Part shown: positions 5,731 through 13,041 of the stretch, one piece after another
Numbering within the stretch: position 1 is the first letter of the stretch
Layout: the number at the start of each line of letters is the position of its first letter
Virus record (IMG/VR): IMGVR_UViG_3300025674_000517
Span: 1 to 20,132 of that record
Reading direction: 5' to 3' (one strand)
DNA from: a virus
Length of the DNA stretch: 20,132 bases
The notes under the pieces: model-generated
Told to the model about the DNA's origin: nothing
Databases searched by the model: none
What the model saw: the letters and a program-made list of their open reading frames with translations, nothing else
Made by a program: the position numbers and the translations under genes

Positions 5731-7532
5731 TAGTGGCATTCGCTCCAGTTGGCACCGATCTGAGCTTCGGAATCGACAGGCATACGAATGCCCAGCTTTT
5801 CTCCAGCCAGTACGGAGCTTGAGGTAAGGAGTTCGCAGAGTTGTTCTGCGTCGTCAGGATGACACTCCCACTGCATCTCATCGTGGATAAAGCCAAGTTG
5901 GTTAGCCCGAAGGCCAGCTTCCTTGACACGCTCGTTGGCAATGATACACCATTGCTTAGAGATGATAGCACCGCATCCCTGCAGCAGCACGTTCAGGCTC
6001 TTGTGAGCTGAGCGCACAGGACAGCGGCGTCCGTCCAAGAGCTTGATGTAGCCCTTAGCTTCTGCCACCATCTGACTGTCATCGATAAGCTTGGCCAAGG
6101 CAGGCAGGTTCTTGAAGAAGTTACTCTTCAGTTCCGCACCTTTCTTAGCAGAGCCACCCACAACACTCCCGATCTTTGCATTGCCTGCGCCATAGATCAG
6201 GGCATAGATGAATGTCTTGGCTTGGTTACGAGTCTCCAGACCCGCAGCGTTCTGGTTGGCGGTGTGGATATCACCGTTGAGAATCTCATCGGCGTACGCA
6301 CCACCATCCATTGGCGCCATGTAGTGAGCCAGAGCACGCAGCTCCAGACCACTGAGGTCAGCACCCACCTGAACCATACCCTCGGAAGGGATCCACAAGG
6401 ACCGTGCTGCTTTATCAGACGACACCTGTTGGATGTTAGGTTGGGTAGCTGCGGTACGACCAGTGACCGTACCTAAGGTCTTGAGGTTGCCATGGATGCG
6501 CCCGTCTCTGCTGTATCCTGAGCGGGCATTCCAATCTTCCACCTGACCTCGAAGCTTATCAGTCTCCCGATACTCGAGCAGTAGCTTGGCTTCTGGGAAG
6601 TCGAGCTCAGCCAGCTCGTCTGAACCACAGATAGGCTTGCCAGTGTCAGGGTTGACCTTGGCCTGCCAGCCGTACTTCTCCTTGAATCGATCAGCGATTT
6701 GCATAGAGCTGCTCGGGTTGAAGGGATGCTTCTTCTCCCAAGGAGGACCCTTCTCGAGTCGTTCCTTGATTTCTCCTTGGCCCTTGCCTGTGACTGCACC
6801 CTTGGTTGGGTACTTGACACCGGTCACTGGATCCAACCAGTAAGCGGGCTTTTTCATAATCTCAATGCGGTCTGGAAAGATACGGCGCAGCTCGTCTTCG
6901 ATCCCTCTCTTGCGAGTGAGGATCTCAAACAGGTACCGCTCACCACGCTTGATGTCGTAGTTCCAGCCACGTGCTGTCTGCTCCATGATGACCTTGGCGA
7001 AGTCGTGCTCGAACTTCAGTACCTCAGCAGGTACCTTGTCCTTGCAGTCCTTAGTCAAGTGCTTAAAGACATCCACGTTGGTACGTACGTCTTGCTGACA
7101 GTACCGGAACATCTCCTCGCTAAACTCTTCCCAACCGCCGTCGTAGTCTGCCTTCTCGTTCTCTCCATAGTAGAGGCCGAGGTTCTTGAGGCCGTAGCCT
7201 CCAGCTGGGCAGGCACCACGGTCAGGCCAGAGCAGCATTGCCATGAGCAGCGTGTCCACAATCTTTACAGACTCTGGCAGCTTGGTGCCCATGATCCTCT
7301 CCATGACTGGGATGTCATAGCCGAGGATGTTGTGGCCGATGATCGTGTCTGCATTGCAGAGCAGATCCCAGCCCTCTTTAATCTGGTGAGGTCGGAAGCT
7401 GTACATCTCATTGGTCTGGATGTCCACAGCCACCAAGCAGTGCACCTTTGTACACTCCGGCTTAGGCTGCCCCTTCTGGTCGAGGACGATCTCGTGTAGA
7501 CCATCGCCTTCAATGTCCCATACTAGGTGCAT
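5730..7532 (-). CDS. DNA polymerase, family A (T7 gp5-like) with 3'-5' exonuclease domain
   Basis: Replicates the phage genome. The start at ATG 7532 has GAGG five bases upstream and gives a 600-residue protein; an ATG eight codons earlier is possible. The N-terminal proofreading domain shows MHLVWDIEGDGL (Asp6, Glu8), NADTIIGHNILGYD and YCQQDVRTNVDVF. The polymerase domain shows motif A GADLSGLELRAL (Asp392), motif B RNQAKTFIYALIYGAG (Arg435, Lys439, Tyr443) and motif C FIHDE (His550, Asp551, Glu552). It is about 100 residues shorter than T7 gp5. Much of the difference lies between the exonuclease region and FNPSS, where T7 carries its thioredoxin-binding insertion, so it probably does not use host thioredoxin in the T7 way. 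A tyrosine at 443 (T7 Tyr526) is retained. Confidence 0.97.
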   Translation of the reverse strand: MHLVWDIEGDGLHEIVLDQKGQPKPECTKVHCLVAVDIQTNEMYSFRPHQIKEGWDLLCNADTIIGHNILGYDIPVMERIMGTKLPESVKIVDTLLMAMLLWPDRGACPAGGYGLKNLGLYYGENEKADYDGGWEEFSEEMFRYCQQDVRTNVDVFKHLTKDCKDKVPAEVLKFEHDFAKVIMEQTARGWNYDIKRGERYLFEILTRKRGIEDELRRIFPDRIEIMKKPAYWLDPVTGVKYPTKGAVTGKGQGEIKERLEKGPPWEKKHPFNPSSSMQIADRFKEKYGWQAKVNPDTGKPICGSDELAELDFPEAKLLLEYRETDKLRGQVEDWNARSGYSRDGRIHGNLKTLGTVTGRTAATQPNIQQVSSDKAARSLWIPSEGMVQVGADLSGLELRALAHYMAPMDGGAYADEILNGDIHTANQNAAGLETRNQAKTFIYALIYGAGNAKIGSVVGGSAKKGAELKSNFFKNLPALAKLIDDSQMVAEAKGYIKLLDGRRCPVRSAHKSLNVLLQGCGAIISKQWCIIANERVKEAGLRANQLGFIHDEMQWECHPDDAEQLCELLTSSSVLAGEKLGIRMPVDSEAQIGANWSECH

Positions 7533-7539
7533 ACCTGCC

Positions 7540-7680
7540 TCACTTTCTATGTTCAATAAGTTGTTTATTAATCCATGACAGACCAGCCTTAAGGTCTTCG
7601 TCTGCGTAGTCCCTAATGTCTGGGTGTGTCATGATGAGTTGAAGGATCTCAAGGAGACCCTGTATTTCTTTGCTGTTCAT
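7540..7680 (-). CDS. Small acidic/helical protein between helicase and polymerase (46 aa)
   Basis: The ATG at 7680 overlaps the helicase stop (ATGA), and the frame runs 46 codons to a TGA seven bases before the polymerase start. It fills the only gap between these two replication genes. The product, starting MNSKEIQGLLEILQLIMTHP, looks like two or three helices, with ADEDLKAGLSWINKQLIE near the end. I recognise no family. Coupling to both neighbours suggests it is translated and may act with the replisome, perhaps as an accessory or regulatory peptide. That is inference from position only. Confidence 0.75.
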   Translation of the reverse strand: MNSKEIQGLLEILQLIMTHPDIRDYADEDLKAGLSWINKQLIEHRK

Positions 7681-9389
7681 GCGAACTCCGGTAGGTTGTC
7701 CGCGAACGATGGATCGATCTCGTCGAGCCGGGCCGTGTCGCGGTCATAGTATAAAGCACTTGCGATACCGGCACGTCCGGTCAAACGATTCTTCAAGACA
7801 CGAACCGTGGTGGTGTTAGCCTCACGGTCATCTCCTGACTGTCGGTCACGCTCGAGTCCGATCACAGTGTTGGGCACTGAGGACAGCGAGCCTGAGCCAC
7901 GCAGGTCTTGAAGGGTGATGCGGCTGCCTTCTTCGTAGGCCTTATCAGACTTACGAAGCTGCGAGATGACATCGACATGGACACCTGTGCGAACACATAG
8001 GGATCGAATGGACTTCATCAGTCCGTCGATAAGGATACGCTCGTTGTTCGCATCCTCTTCTGCCATCATAGCAGTAGCAGCAGCAGTGATATGGTCAAGG
8101 ACAATCACCTTGACACCGAGAGAGGTAGCCATGAACTCCATCCTCGCAATGAGGTTGGCCATAGCGTTATGTCCCTCGTGGTTATAGACATAAAATCCGG
8201 TGTCACCAAGCCACTTCATAGCAGCTTCGTACTCACCGTCTTCAATCTTTTCTTCAATGTTAATTTCAACAGGCTTCTGGCCCATTTTCTCACGGAGATC
8301 GTTCATCATCTCCCCAGCACGGATAGCCCGCACTGGCTTGTTAATGTGGATAGAGATGAGGTCGTCGATGGTTTCCATCGGCGTCTCTTCCAGCATGATC
8401 GCCCCAACGGATCGGCCTTCCTGCAAGTGGTGGTACATCAGCTCACGGACAATGGTAGACTTACCAGAGCCAGTGCCTGAGGTCCAGAGTGTGATCTCTC
8501 CTGATCTCTGACCAATAAGGTAGTCAGTCAGTTGCATCCATGGGAATGCCCAGACTTCCTGATCGTCAGGCTTAAGCTGGGACATCACGTTAGACACGTG
8601 AAGGATCTCATCAGGGGAGTACAGTTGTGCTTCCCAGATAGCAGTGATGAGAGATTGCGACTCGCCTGCACACAGATGCTCGTTCGCATCCTTCAGCATG
8701 GTCCGACCAATCTTAGCCTTGCCCGGAGGCAGGATGTCAGCGACAGCCTTGGCTGCCTCACGACCCGGCTCGTCGTTATCGAAGAGGATCACGACCTCGT
8801 CGTATGATGCCACGAAGTCCAGGTTGTTCTTGATATCTCTCACTGCGGATGCAGCACCATTTGGCAGGCTTACTACCGGCCACTTGTTCTCCATCAGCTG
8901 GCTGACTGTCATACAGTCGATCTCGCCCTCGGTAATTATCAACCGTCGGCCACCCCTCTTGAAGAGAGCCTGTCCAAACAGTTGAGGATTGCGGGAATTC
9001 CCTACCCATTTAAACTCCTTAGCCCCGACTCGGCGAAGCTTCTGTGCGACGAGAGTACCGTCGCTGTTGAATGCGTTCCAGAATTGGAACTCTTGGTCGC
9101 CCACTTGGGCACACTTGTACCCATAGAGGCGAGCTGTCTTAGCGTTGATCTGCCGGTCGCTCAGCTCAGCGTAGGCCCCGTTGTAGGGCTTCCACTCGCC
9201 TTCGATCTGCAGCTTCTTGGTTGTTACTACAGCGCCGTCACCTTTCTCATGGTGTCCGCACGCGAAGCAGTGACCATGGCCGTCGTTATAACGTGCCAAG
9301 TTGTCACCACTGCTGTCCTTGCCTGCGTCTTGGCAGGTAGGACATGGTTCTCGGTCGACCACATAGGTCAGCTCAAGATCTTCAGTCAT
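7677..9389 (-). CDS. Primase-helicase (T7 gp4-like)
   Basis: Unwinds the fork as a hexamer and makes RNA primers. The 570-residue protein has all expected parts: an N-terminal Cys4 zinc-binding domain (Cys16, Cys19, Cys41, Cys44) that reads primase sites, a TOPRIM core with LIITEGEIDC (Glu154) and VVILFDNDEPG (Asp204, Asp206), a linker, and a RecA-like helicase with Walker A GTGSGKST (305-312), catalytic-glutamate region IMLEETP, Walker B VKVIVLDHITA and VDVISQLRKSD. The C-terminal part contains DLRGSGSLSSVPNTVIGLER, typical of DnaB/gp4 helicases. The C-terminus is rather short (ends FADNLPEFA). The ATG overlaps the preceding stop, with GAGG about ten bases upstream. Confidence 0.97.
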   Translation of the reverse strand: MTEDLELTYVVDREPCPTCQDAGKDSSGDNLARYNDGHGHCFACGHHEKGDGAVVTTKKLQIEGEWKPYNGAYAELSDRQINAKTARLYGYKCAQVGDQEFQFWNAFNSDGTLVAQKLRRVGAKEFKWVGNSRNPQLFGQALFKRGGRRLIITEGEIDCMTVSQLMENKWPVVSLPNGAASAVRDIKNNLDFVASYDEVVILFDNDEPGREAAKAVADILPPGKAKIGRTMLKDANEHLCAGESQSLITAIWEAQLYSPDEILHVSNVMSQLKPDDQEVWAFPWMQLTDYLIGQRSGEITLWTSGTGSGKSTIVRELMYHHLQEGRSVGAIMLEETPMETIDDLISIHINKPVRAIRAGEMMNDLREKMGQKPVEINIEEKIEDGEYEAAMKWLGDTGFYVYNHEGHNAMANLIARMEFMATSLGVKVIVLDHITAAATAMMAEEDANNERILIDGLMKSIRSLCVRTGVHVDVISQLRKSDKAYEEGSRITLQDLRGSGSLSSVPNTVIGLERDRQSGDDREANTTTVRVLKNRLTGRAGIASALYYDRDTARLDEIDPSFADNLPEFA

Positions 9390-10200
9390 AATAAATATCC
9401 CTCAGCACATAGGCTTGGTCAAGTGTAGTTGCGGCAGGCACGTAGCCTCTGTTAATCATGTCCTCGTAGTGACGAAGCTCAAACTGCTGACGTGGCAGCG
9501 GCATGCGGTTGAACACAGCCACGGCCTCAATGTCCCAGACATCCCATTCGCCACGGTCTCGTCCCGTGTATGGGTTCATCAGGTAGTCGTACATAGCCAA
9601 CACTGGGTACCGATCACAGAACTCTGGATCTGGTTGGCCGTCGATGGTTGGGATTGCTTCCATACCTGATTCGATGTTCAGGTTGGTCTTCATCCACTCA
9701 GCAGTATCGTGGAAGGTGTATCGGTTCGCAGGGTCAACCAGCTTGGCTGCCCAGTCAAACCAGACCTTCTTACAACCACGGATAGCCCATGGCTTAATGT
9801 TAAGGTGTGCGTGCCAATAGTCCCAGCCTGTGCTCCAGTCTGGTGGCTCCAGCTCACCACGTGGCATCTCCCTAGTCAGGGGATGGTACGGGTTGTAGCC
9901 AGTGTACAGCTCGAAGTCAAGGTTGTTCAGGACACACCAGTCAAGGATCTGGGACCATTGTTCTCGGTGGTCCTCACTCAGTGGCATCCAGTTAGCAGAT
10001 GGCATAACGTGCTCGTGCCCATGGATCTTACCAGCTGGCAGCCAGTAGATGATCCGTTCGATGCCCAAGTCTCGGACTGGTTTAAAGATACGGTCCAGCT
10101 CATAGAGCGGACCTTGTTCTTCCACACCGGGGTGCTGACCGAACTCGGTCTCTTGGTACCCACGGTGGGTTTGTGCGAAGACAAGACGACGGTCAATCAT
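9382..10200 (-). CDS. Unrecognised 272-residue protein, possibly an alpha/beta (TIM-barrel-like) enzyme
   Basis: I start it at ATG 10200, which follows GAGGAGGAG at good spacing and overlaps the preceding stop. A start 18 codons upstream lies within the previous gene. I do not recognise the family. The sequence alternates likely strands and helices: RRLVFAQTHRGY, then LYELDRIFKPVRDLGIERII and YWLPAG, then REQWSQILDWCVLNNLDFEL and YTGYN, then CKKVWFDWAAKLV. This rhythm, with polar and aromatic residues at strand ends (His, Tyr, Trp, Asp), resembles a TIM barrel, and sugar- or nucleotide-active enzymes are possibilities. It is unusually rich in Trp and Tyr. It sits directly before primase-helicase in an overlapping gene chain, so expression with replication genes is likely. 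Confidence 0.8.
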   Translation of the reverse strand: MIDRRLVFAQTHRGYQETEFGQHPGVEEQGPLYELDRIFKPVRDLGIERIIYWLPAGKIHGHEHVMPSANWMPLSEDHREQWSQILDWCVLNNLDFELYTGYNPYHPLTREMPRGELEPPDWSTGWDYWHAHLNIKPWAIRGCKKVWFDWAAKLVDPANRYTFHDTAEWMKTNLNIESGMEAIPTIDGQPDPEFCDRYPVLAMYDYLMNPYTGRDRGEWDVWDIEAVAVFNRMPLPRQQFELRHYEDMINRGYVPAATTLDQAYVLRDIYYD

Positions 10201-10573
10201 CGTACTCCTCCTCGTATTCGTCGTACGGGTTGTCTCTTTCCACGAAGTCGACATCGTCTTCTTCGTATGGATAGTATTTGATCTGATCCATGGCCCAGCT
10301 GTAAGCGAACTCGTAGAGAGTGTCGCCGGGCAGAGCCTCGTTCCCGTTGATGTAGATTGTTATGTCTTCGATTGTGCAGTCCCGCAAGCACGGTGGCTCT
10401 GGGTAATCATCTGGGTCTTCATGATTGAAGTCGTAGACGCTCCACTCAGCTTCCACTTCAGCATAGAATCCGATATGGACTGTTGCATAGTAGTCTTCGC
10501 ACTCCATCCTCAAGGTAGCGCAGACGCTGTCCTCAATGGTATGCTTGCTCCACTCAGGGTAGTACATTGGCAT
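10193..10573 (-). CDS. Acidic hypothetical protein (126 aa)
   Basis: The chosen ATG at 10573 follows AAGGAAG at five bases. A longer frame to 10657 would overlap the methyltransferase-like gene without a ribosome site. The product starts MPMYYPEWSKHTIEDSVCAT and has beta-strand-like patterns in the first two thirds (YYATVHIGFYAEVEAEWSVY; CTIEDITIYING). The C-terminal 30 residues are very acidic and tyrosine-rich, ending EYEEEYDD. I recognise no family. The strong negative charge makes a DNA-mimic or protein-binding role conceivable, but nothing in the sequence proves it. It overlaps the next gene by eight bases. Confidence 0.8.
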   Translation of the reverse strand: MPMYYPEWSKHTIEDSVCATLRMECEDYYATVHIGFYAEVEAEWSVYDFNHEDPDDYPEPPCLRDCTIEDITIYINGNEALPGDTLYEFAYSWAMDQIKYYPYEEDDVDFVERDNPYDEYEEEYDD

Positions 10574-10575
10574 AG

Positions 10576-11187
10576 TTACTTCCTTTCTATGTAGGGGCAC
10601 CATTGCTCTGCCATAGCAGAAGCGATGCCGGTGTAGGTTGCCGATCGAATCTTCCATCGATCTTTTGTGGGGGGTAGATTGTTCTGGCCCGAGTCAGTCT
10701 GGTTAGCCCAGCGTTTCTTACCGTTTACAATCCTTGGTTCTATTAGTTTAGTAGGCGTCAGCTCTGGCAGATCTTTTAGCCAGAGACAAGTCTTCTTTGA
10801 CGCATTGTGTCCGAACTCCCAAGGTTGAATAGCTTGGTCGTATTTACGGATGCGAGTAGAGATACAGCCTACGGGATTTTCGATTGCGATATGCGGGATC
10901 GGAGCGTCCATCAGCTTTTGCACAAACTCAAGAGCGAGCTCTGTTTGCTCGGCTCTCTCAGGCCTGCGCTTGTTCCAGTGCAGGCCGGAGCTGCACAGGT
11001 AAGTGCACGGCGGGTGTGCGATCATAAGATCCCAGTCTTGGTCAATGATGTCAAGAACGTCACCAAGGTAGTGGTCACCCGGTGCCTCAGTAGGCAAGAG
11101 ATCACACGAGACAGCGTGCCATTCTGGACGTTCGTTAATAGCGTCACGGACTACTCCGCTGTATTCACAGGCTATTAATGCTCTCAT
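10576..11187 (-). CDS. Cytosine-C5 DNA methyltransferase-like protein without target-recognition domain
   Basis: The 203-residue protein resembles the catalytic half of C5-cytosine methyltransferases: an N-terminal strand MRALIACEYSGVVRDA in place of motif I, an acidic turn (SCDLLP), LMIAHPPCTYLC with Pro59-Pro60-Cys61 as motif IV (catalytic Cys), and AIENPVGCIS (Glu103-Asn104) as motif VI. KKTCLWLKDLPELTPTK is typical of a phage subgroup often annotated as C5 methyltransferase. No target-recognition domain is visible and the length is about half that of complete enzymes. It could be a minimal methyltransferase or a derived enzyme acting on nucleotides. GGAGG lies three bases before the ATG, and a 106-base non-coding leader with a hairpin precedes it. 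Confidence 0.82.
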   Translation of the reverse strand: MRALIACEYSGVVRDAINERPEWHAVSCDLLPTEAPGDHYLGDVLDIIDQDWDLMIAHPPCTYLCSSGLHWNKRRPERAEQTELALEFVQKLMDAPIPHIAIENPVGCISTRIRKYDQAIQPWEFGHNASKKTCLWLKDLPELTPTKLIEPRIVNGKKRWANQTDSGQNNLPPTKDRWKIRSATYTGIASAMAEQWCPYIERK

Positions 11188-11229
11188 AAACCTCCAAATT
11201 TTTTCGGGGTAATTTTTTACATCGGTTTG

Positions 11230-11272
11230 TTAAGGCCTTACCTGAGCGCTAACTCAGGCAAGGCGGGCTTAA
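11230..11272 (-). promoter_or_regulatory. Strong bulged RNA hairpin between RusA and methyltransferase-like genes
   Basis: On the minus strand, GCCTTGCCTGAG and CTCAGGTAAGGC pair as a 12-bp stem (one G-U) around a 6-base loop. Outside a 3-base bulge, CTTAA and TTAAG add five more pairs. It lies in the 106-base gap 11188-11293, the longest gap inside the replication block. No T tract follows in either direction. The AT-rich rest of the gap (AAAAAATT runs near the next ribosome site) shows no gene. An RNase III-type processing site is the most likely role; a terminator is possible but less likely. Confidence 0.6.
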
Positions 11273-11293
11273 GGTTAATTCCTCGGCAGGTTG

Positions 11294-11677
11294 TTAAACC
11301 TCCGGGTCGATGTGACCAAATAGGTCATCGCCTAGGTCACTGGGCTCTTCGTCAAGAGGGTACAGCTCAAAGGCAAGATATTCCTGCCCCTTTTCTGTCT
11401 TGACTTTAGTCATTTCAATTCTGTATATTCGGTTGTCGTTGAAGCCATAATGGCTCTGCAGTATGTCAAGGAAAGGCTTGACCACGTTGTCGAGATCAGC
11501 TGCTCTGTTACTCAAGCCAGCCCGAATGCGGAGCCCTAGTGGGCCCCGCTCGGGTAGCTCGATAGAAGGCAGCTCCTTGGGAACCTTCTGCTCATAGTCT
11601 CGATACTTGGCAGTCTTTCTTTTCCTGCCTAAAAACGCCTCGTTCATCGACAACGGTTTCATGTTGACGCGATGCAC
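11294..11677 (-). CDS. rusA: RusA-family Holliday junction resolvase
   Basis: Cuts branched DNA during replication and before packaging. The 127-residue protein has the RusA hallmark NRAADLDNVVKPFLDIL with Asp61, Asp63 and Lys67, followed by GFNDNRI with Asp81. Spacing is almost the same as that of the catalytic aspartates of Escherichia coli RusA (Asp70, Asp72, Asp91). The N-terminal PLSMNEAFLGRKRKTAKYRD is also family-typical. The start is uncertain: GTG at 11677 gives a short strand before PLSMNEA, whereas ATG at 11662 would begin MKPLSMNE. Neither has a strong ribosome site. It follows the SSB gene, where T7 carries its unrelated endonuclease I, so it probably does the same job. Confidence 0.88.
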   Translation of the reverse strand: MHRVNMKPLSMNEAFLGRKRKTAKYRDYEQKVPKELPSIELPERGPLGLRIRAGLSNRAADLDNVVKPFLDILQSHYGFNDNRIYRIEMTKVKTEKGQEYLAFELYPLDEEPSDLGDDLFGHIDPEV

Positions 11678-11688
11678 GAGGCTTCAAC

Positions 11689-12243
11689 TCAGAAGGGCAA
11701 GTCTGCGTCGTCCTCAGCCACGACAGCTTCAGACTCAACAGTTTCCTTGACCACTGGTGCTTCAGCATCAGCGCCATCGAAGCCGCCTTCGACGACACCG
11801 AAGCCACCGTCGCCAGTGTCTTCGCGCTCGTGCTTCTCGATGATCTGACATCCGTCGAGGTAGATCGACAGCGAGTTGTCCCGCTCGAGCAAGCAAGGCA
11901 CGAGCTTCAGACGGACCACGTCGCCGCCGAATGGCACAGCCTTGGTGGACTTGGCGTTAGCGTCGACACAACCGAATGCGCCAGTGCTGCCGTCCTTACA
12001 GGCCTGCGAGTTCTTCACCTTAAGGACTTTACCGTCCTCTCGGTTACCAACACCGTTGACCTTAGAGACCTTGCCGAAGCCAGCTTTGGACGCAGCGTCC
12101 TTGATGGCGGACTCGAGTTCTGGGGTCAGCTCGACGGTGATGTTGTAGTTAGGGTTGCCGAACTTGGTGTCGGGCTTATGGAGGTGGCTCCACACAACGT
12201 TAACAGAGTCAGTGGTGAATTTCTTGCCGTATTGATTAGCCAT
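11689..12243 (-). CDS. Single-stranded DNA-binding protein (T7 gp2.5-like)
   Basis: Coats single-stranded DNA and coordinates polymerase and primase-helicase. The 184-residue protein begins MANQYGKKFTTDSVNVVWSH and has an OB-fold-like pattern with VVRLKLVPCLLERDNSLSIY and LDGCQIIEKH. The C-terminal 45 residues are glycine-rich and then strongly acidic, ending DDADLPF. The terminal phenylalanine after an acidic tail is the hallmark of gp2.5 proteins and is needed in T7 for contacts with other replication proteins. Order (after the polymerase region, before the resolvase) and length fit. The ATG overlaps the preceding 35-residue gene by eight bases. Confidence 0.9.
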   Translation of the reverse strand: MANQYGKKFTTDSVNVVWSHLHKPDTKFGNPNYNITVELTPELESAIKDAASKAGFGKVSKVNGVGNREDGKVLKVKNSQACKDGSTGAFGCVDANAKSTKAVPFGGDVVRLKLVPCLLERDNSLSIYLDGCQIIEKHEREDTGDGGFGVVEGGFDGADAEAPVVKETVESEAVVAEDDADLPF

Positions 12244-12343
12244 AAATAAATTCCTTGATTTGGATTAGAAGCGTAATGATTATGATAAGTGGTACGCCCA
12301 GAGTGAGCGACCAGAATGCGATGTGCTGACTTGGCTTCTTCAT
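12236..12343 (-). CDS. Tiny single-pass membrane protein (35 aa)
   Basis: The ATG at 12343 overlaps the phosphoesterase stop (ATGA), and the frame ends overlapping the SSB start. It encodes a short polar N-terminus (MKKPSQHIAFW), a strongly hydrophobic stretch (SLTLGVPLIIIITLLIQI) and a short tail. A longer upstream frame exists but would lie wholly inside the phosphoesterase gene. The overlaps on both sides and the clean membrane helix support a real gene. Function unknown; a membrane peptide embedded among replication genes is notable. Confidence 0.72.
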   Translation of the reverse strand: MKKPSQHIAFWSLTLGVPLIIIITLLIQIKEFIYG

Positions 12344-13041
12344 TTCAGCACGCCGTACTTGTTGCCCAGTTCCATGGGCTCGAAGACTGCGGTCATACCA
12401 TCGATGACCACACCGCAGCCGAGGATAGGCTTCTGGTTGTACTTGACACCGTAAGCCATAGCTGCTTTGCGATAGTCCACACCACATCCAACCTGCATGC
12501 CGAAGACACGGAGATTATTGTTAGCGTGGTACTCAACGCCTGCTTGACCATGAAGGTGGCCTTGCACGACGGAGCAGAACTCCGCCTTAGCGTTATTGAG
12601 GGCAGCCATACGGCCACCTTTTCCTCTGTCGCCATGCTGATACATGACGCCGTCAATGGTGACGGAACCGAAGCGAGGGATGACATTCCATCCGTTCACT
12701 CCCCAGAGCTCATCATATTCCTTGAGTACCTGCAGAGGCAGGCCAAGGTCCGTAGCTTGTCGCTCAGTCAGAGCGTCGTGGTTACCCACGAGCCAATCTA
12801 CGTCATTGCCTAAAGCTTGATAGAGCTCTTGAACTTGCTCGTAAGCATTCTCAAACTCCTGCTCGGAGTTCTTGAGGCTTGGAGCCTTTGGGTGGTAGGA
12901 GATACTTGCCCAGTCGACAAGGTCTCCAATGTGGACGATGCGGTCGCAGTCCCACTGATCCCGAATGTCAGCGAGGAAGTCAACGTAACCGTCCATCATA
13001 CATGGGGCGTGTGTATCCCCTACAACTAGTACTCGTGCCAT
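12340..13041 (-). CDS. Calcineurin-like metallophosphoesterase
   Basis: A two-metal phosphoesterase of 233 residues. The motifs are in the right order: VVGDTHAP (Asp9, His11), HIGDLVD (Asp40), LVGNHDA (Asn87, His88, Asp89), YQHGDRGKGG (His136) and VVQGHLHG (His162, His164). The substrate (nucleotide, nucleic-acid end or phosphoprotein) cannot be read from the sequence. Related proteins are common in T7-like and other phages near replication genes. AAGGAG lies seven bases before the ATG, which overlaps the upstream stop (TAATG). Confidence 0.92.
   Translation of the reverse strand: MARVLVVGDTHAPCMMDGYVDFLADIRDQWDCDRIVHIGDLVDWASISYHPKAPSLKNSEQEFENAYEQVQELYQALGNDVDWLVGNHDALTERQATDLGLPLQVLKEYDELWGVNGWNVIPRFGSVTIDGVMYQHGDRGKGGRMAALNNAKAEFCSVVQGHLHGQAGVEYHANNNLRVFGMQVGCGVDYRKAAMAYGVKYNQKPILGCGVVIDGMTAVFEPMELGNKYGVLK

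Noticed and set aside
6699-7499. Plus-strand open frame (266 codons) opposite DNA polymerase
   Set aside because: Antisense shadow of the polymerase exonuclease domain, which is confidently assigned on the minus strand.
9900-9920. Additional promoter core (TACACTGGC) on the minus strand
   Set aside because: Inside a coding region and lacking both the upstream CCCTTRAGCG half and the AGAG start region.
11230-11272. Intrinsic terminator at the hairpin after RusA
   Set aside because: No run of T follows the stem on either strand, and the same-direction genes continue directly after it.
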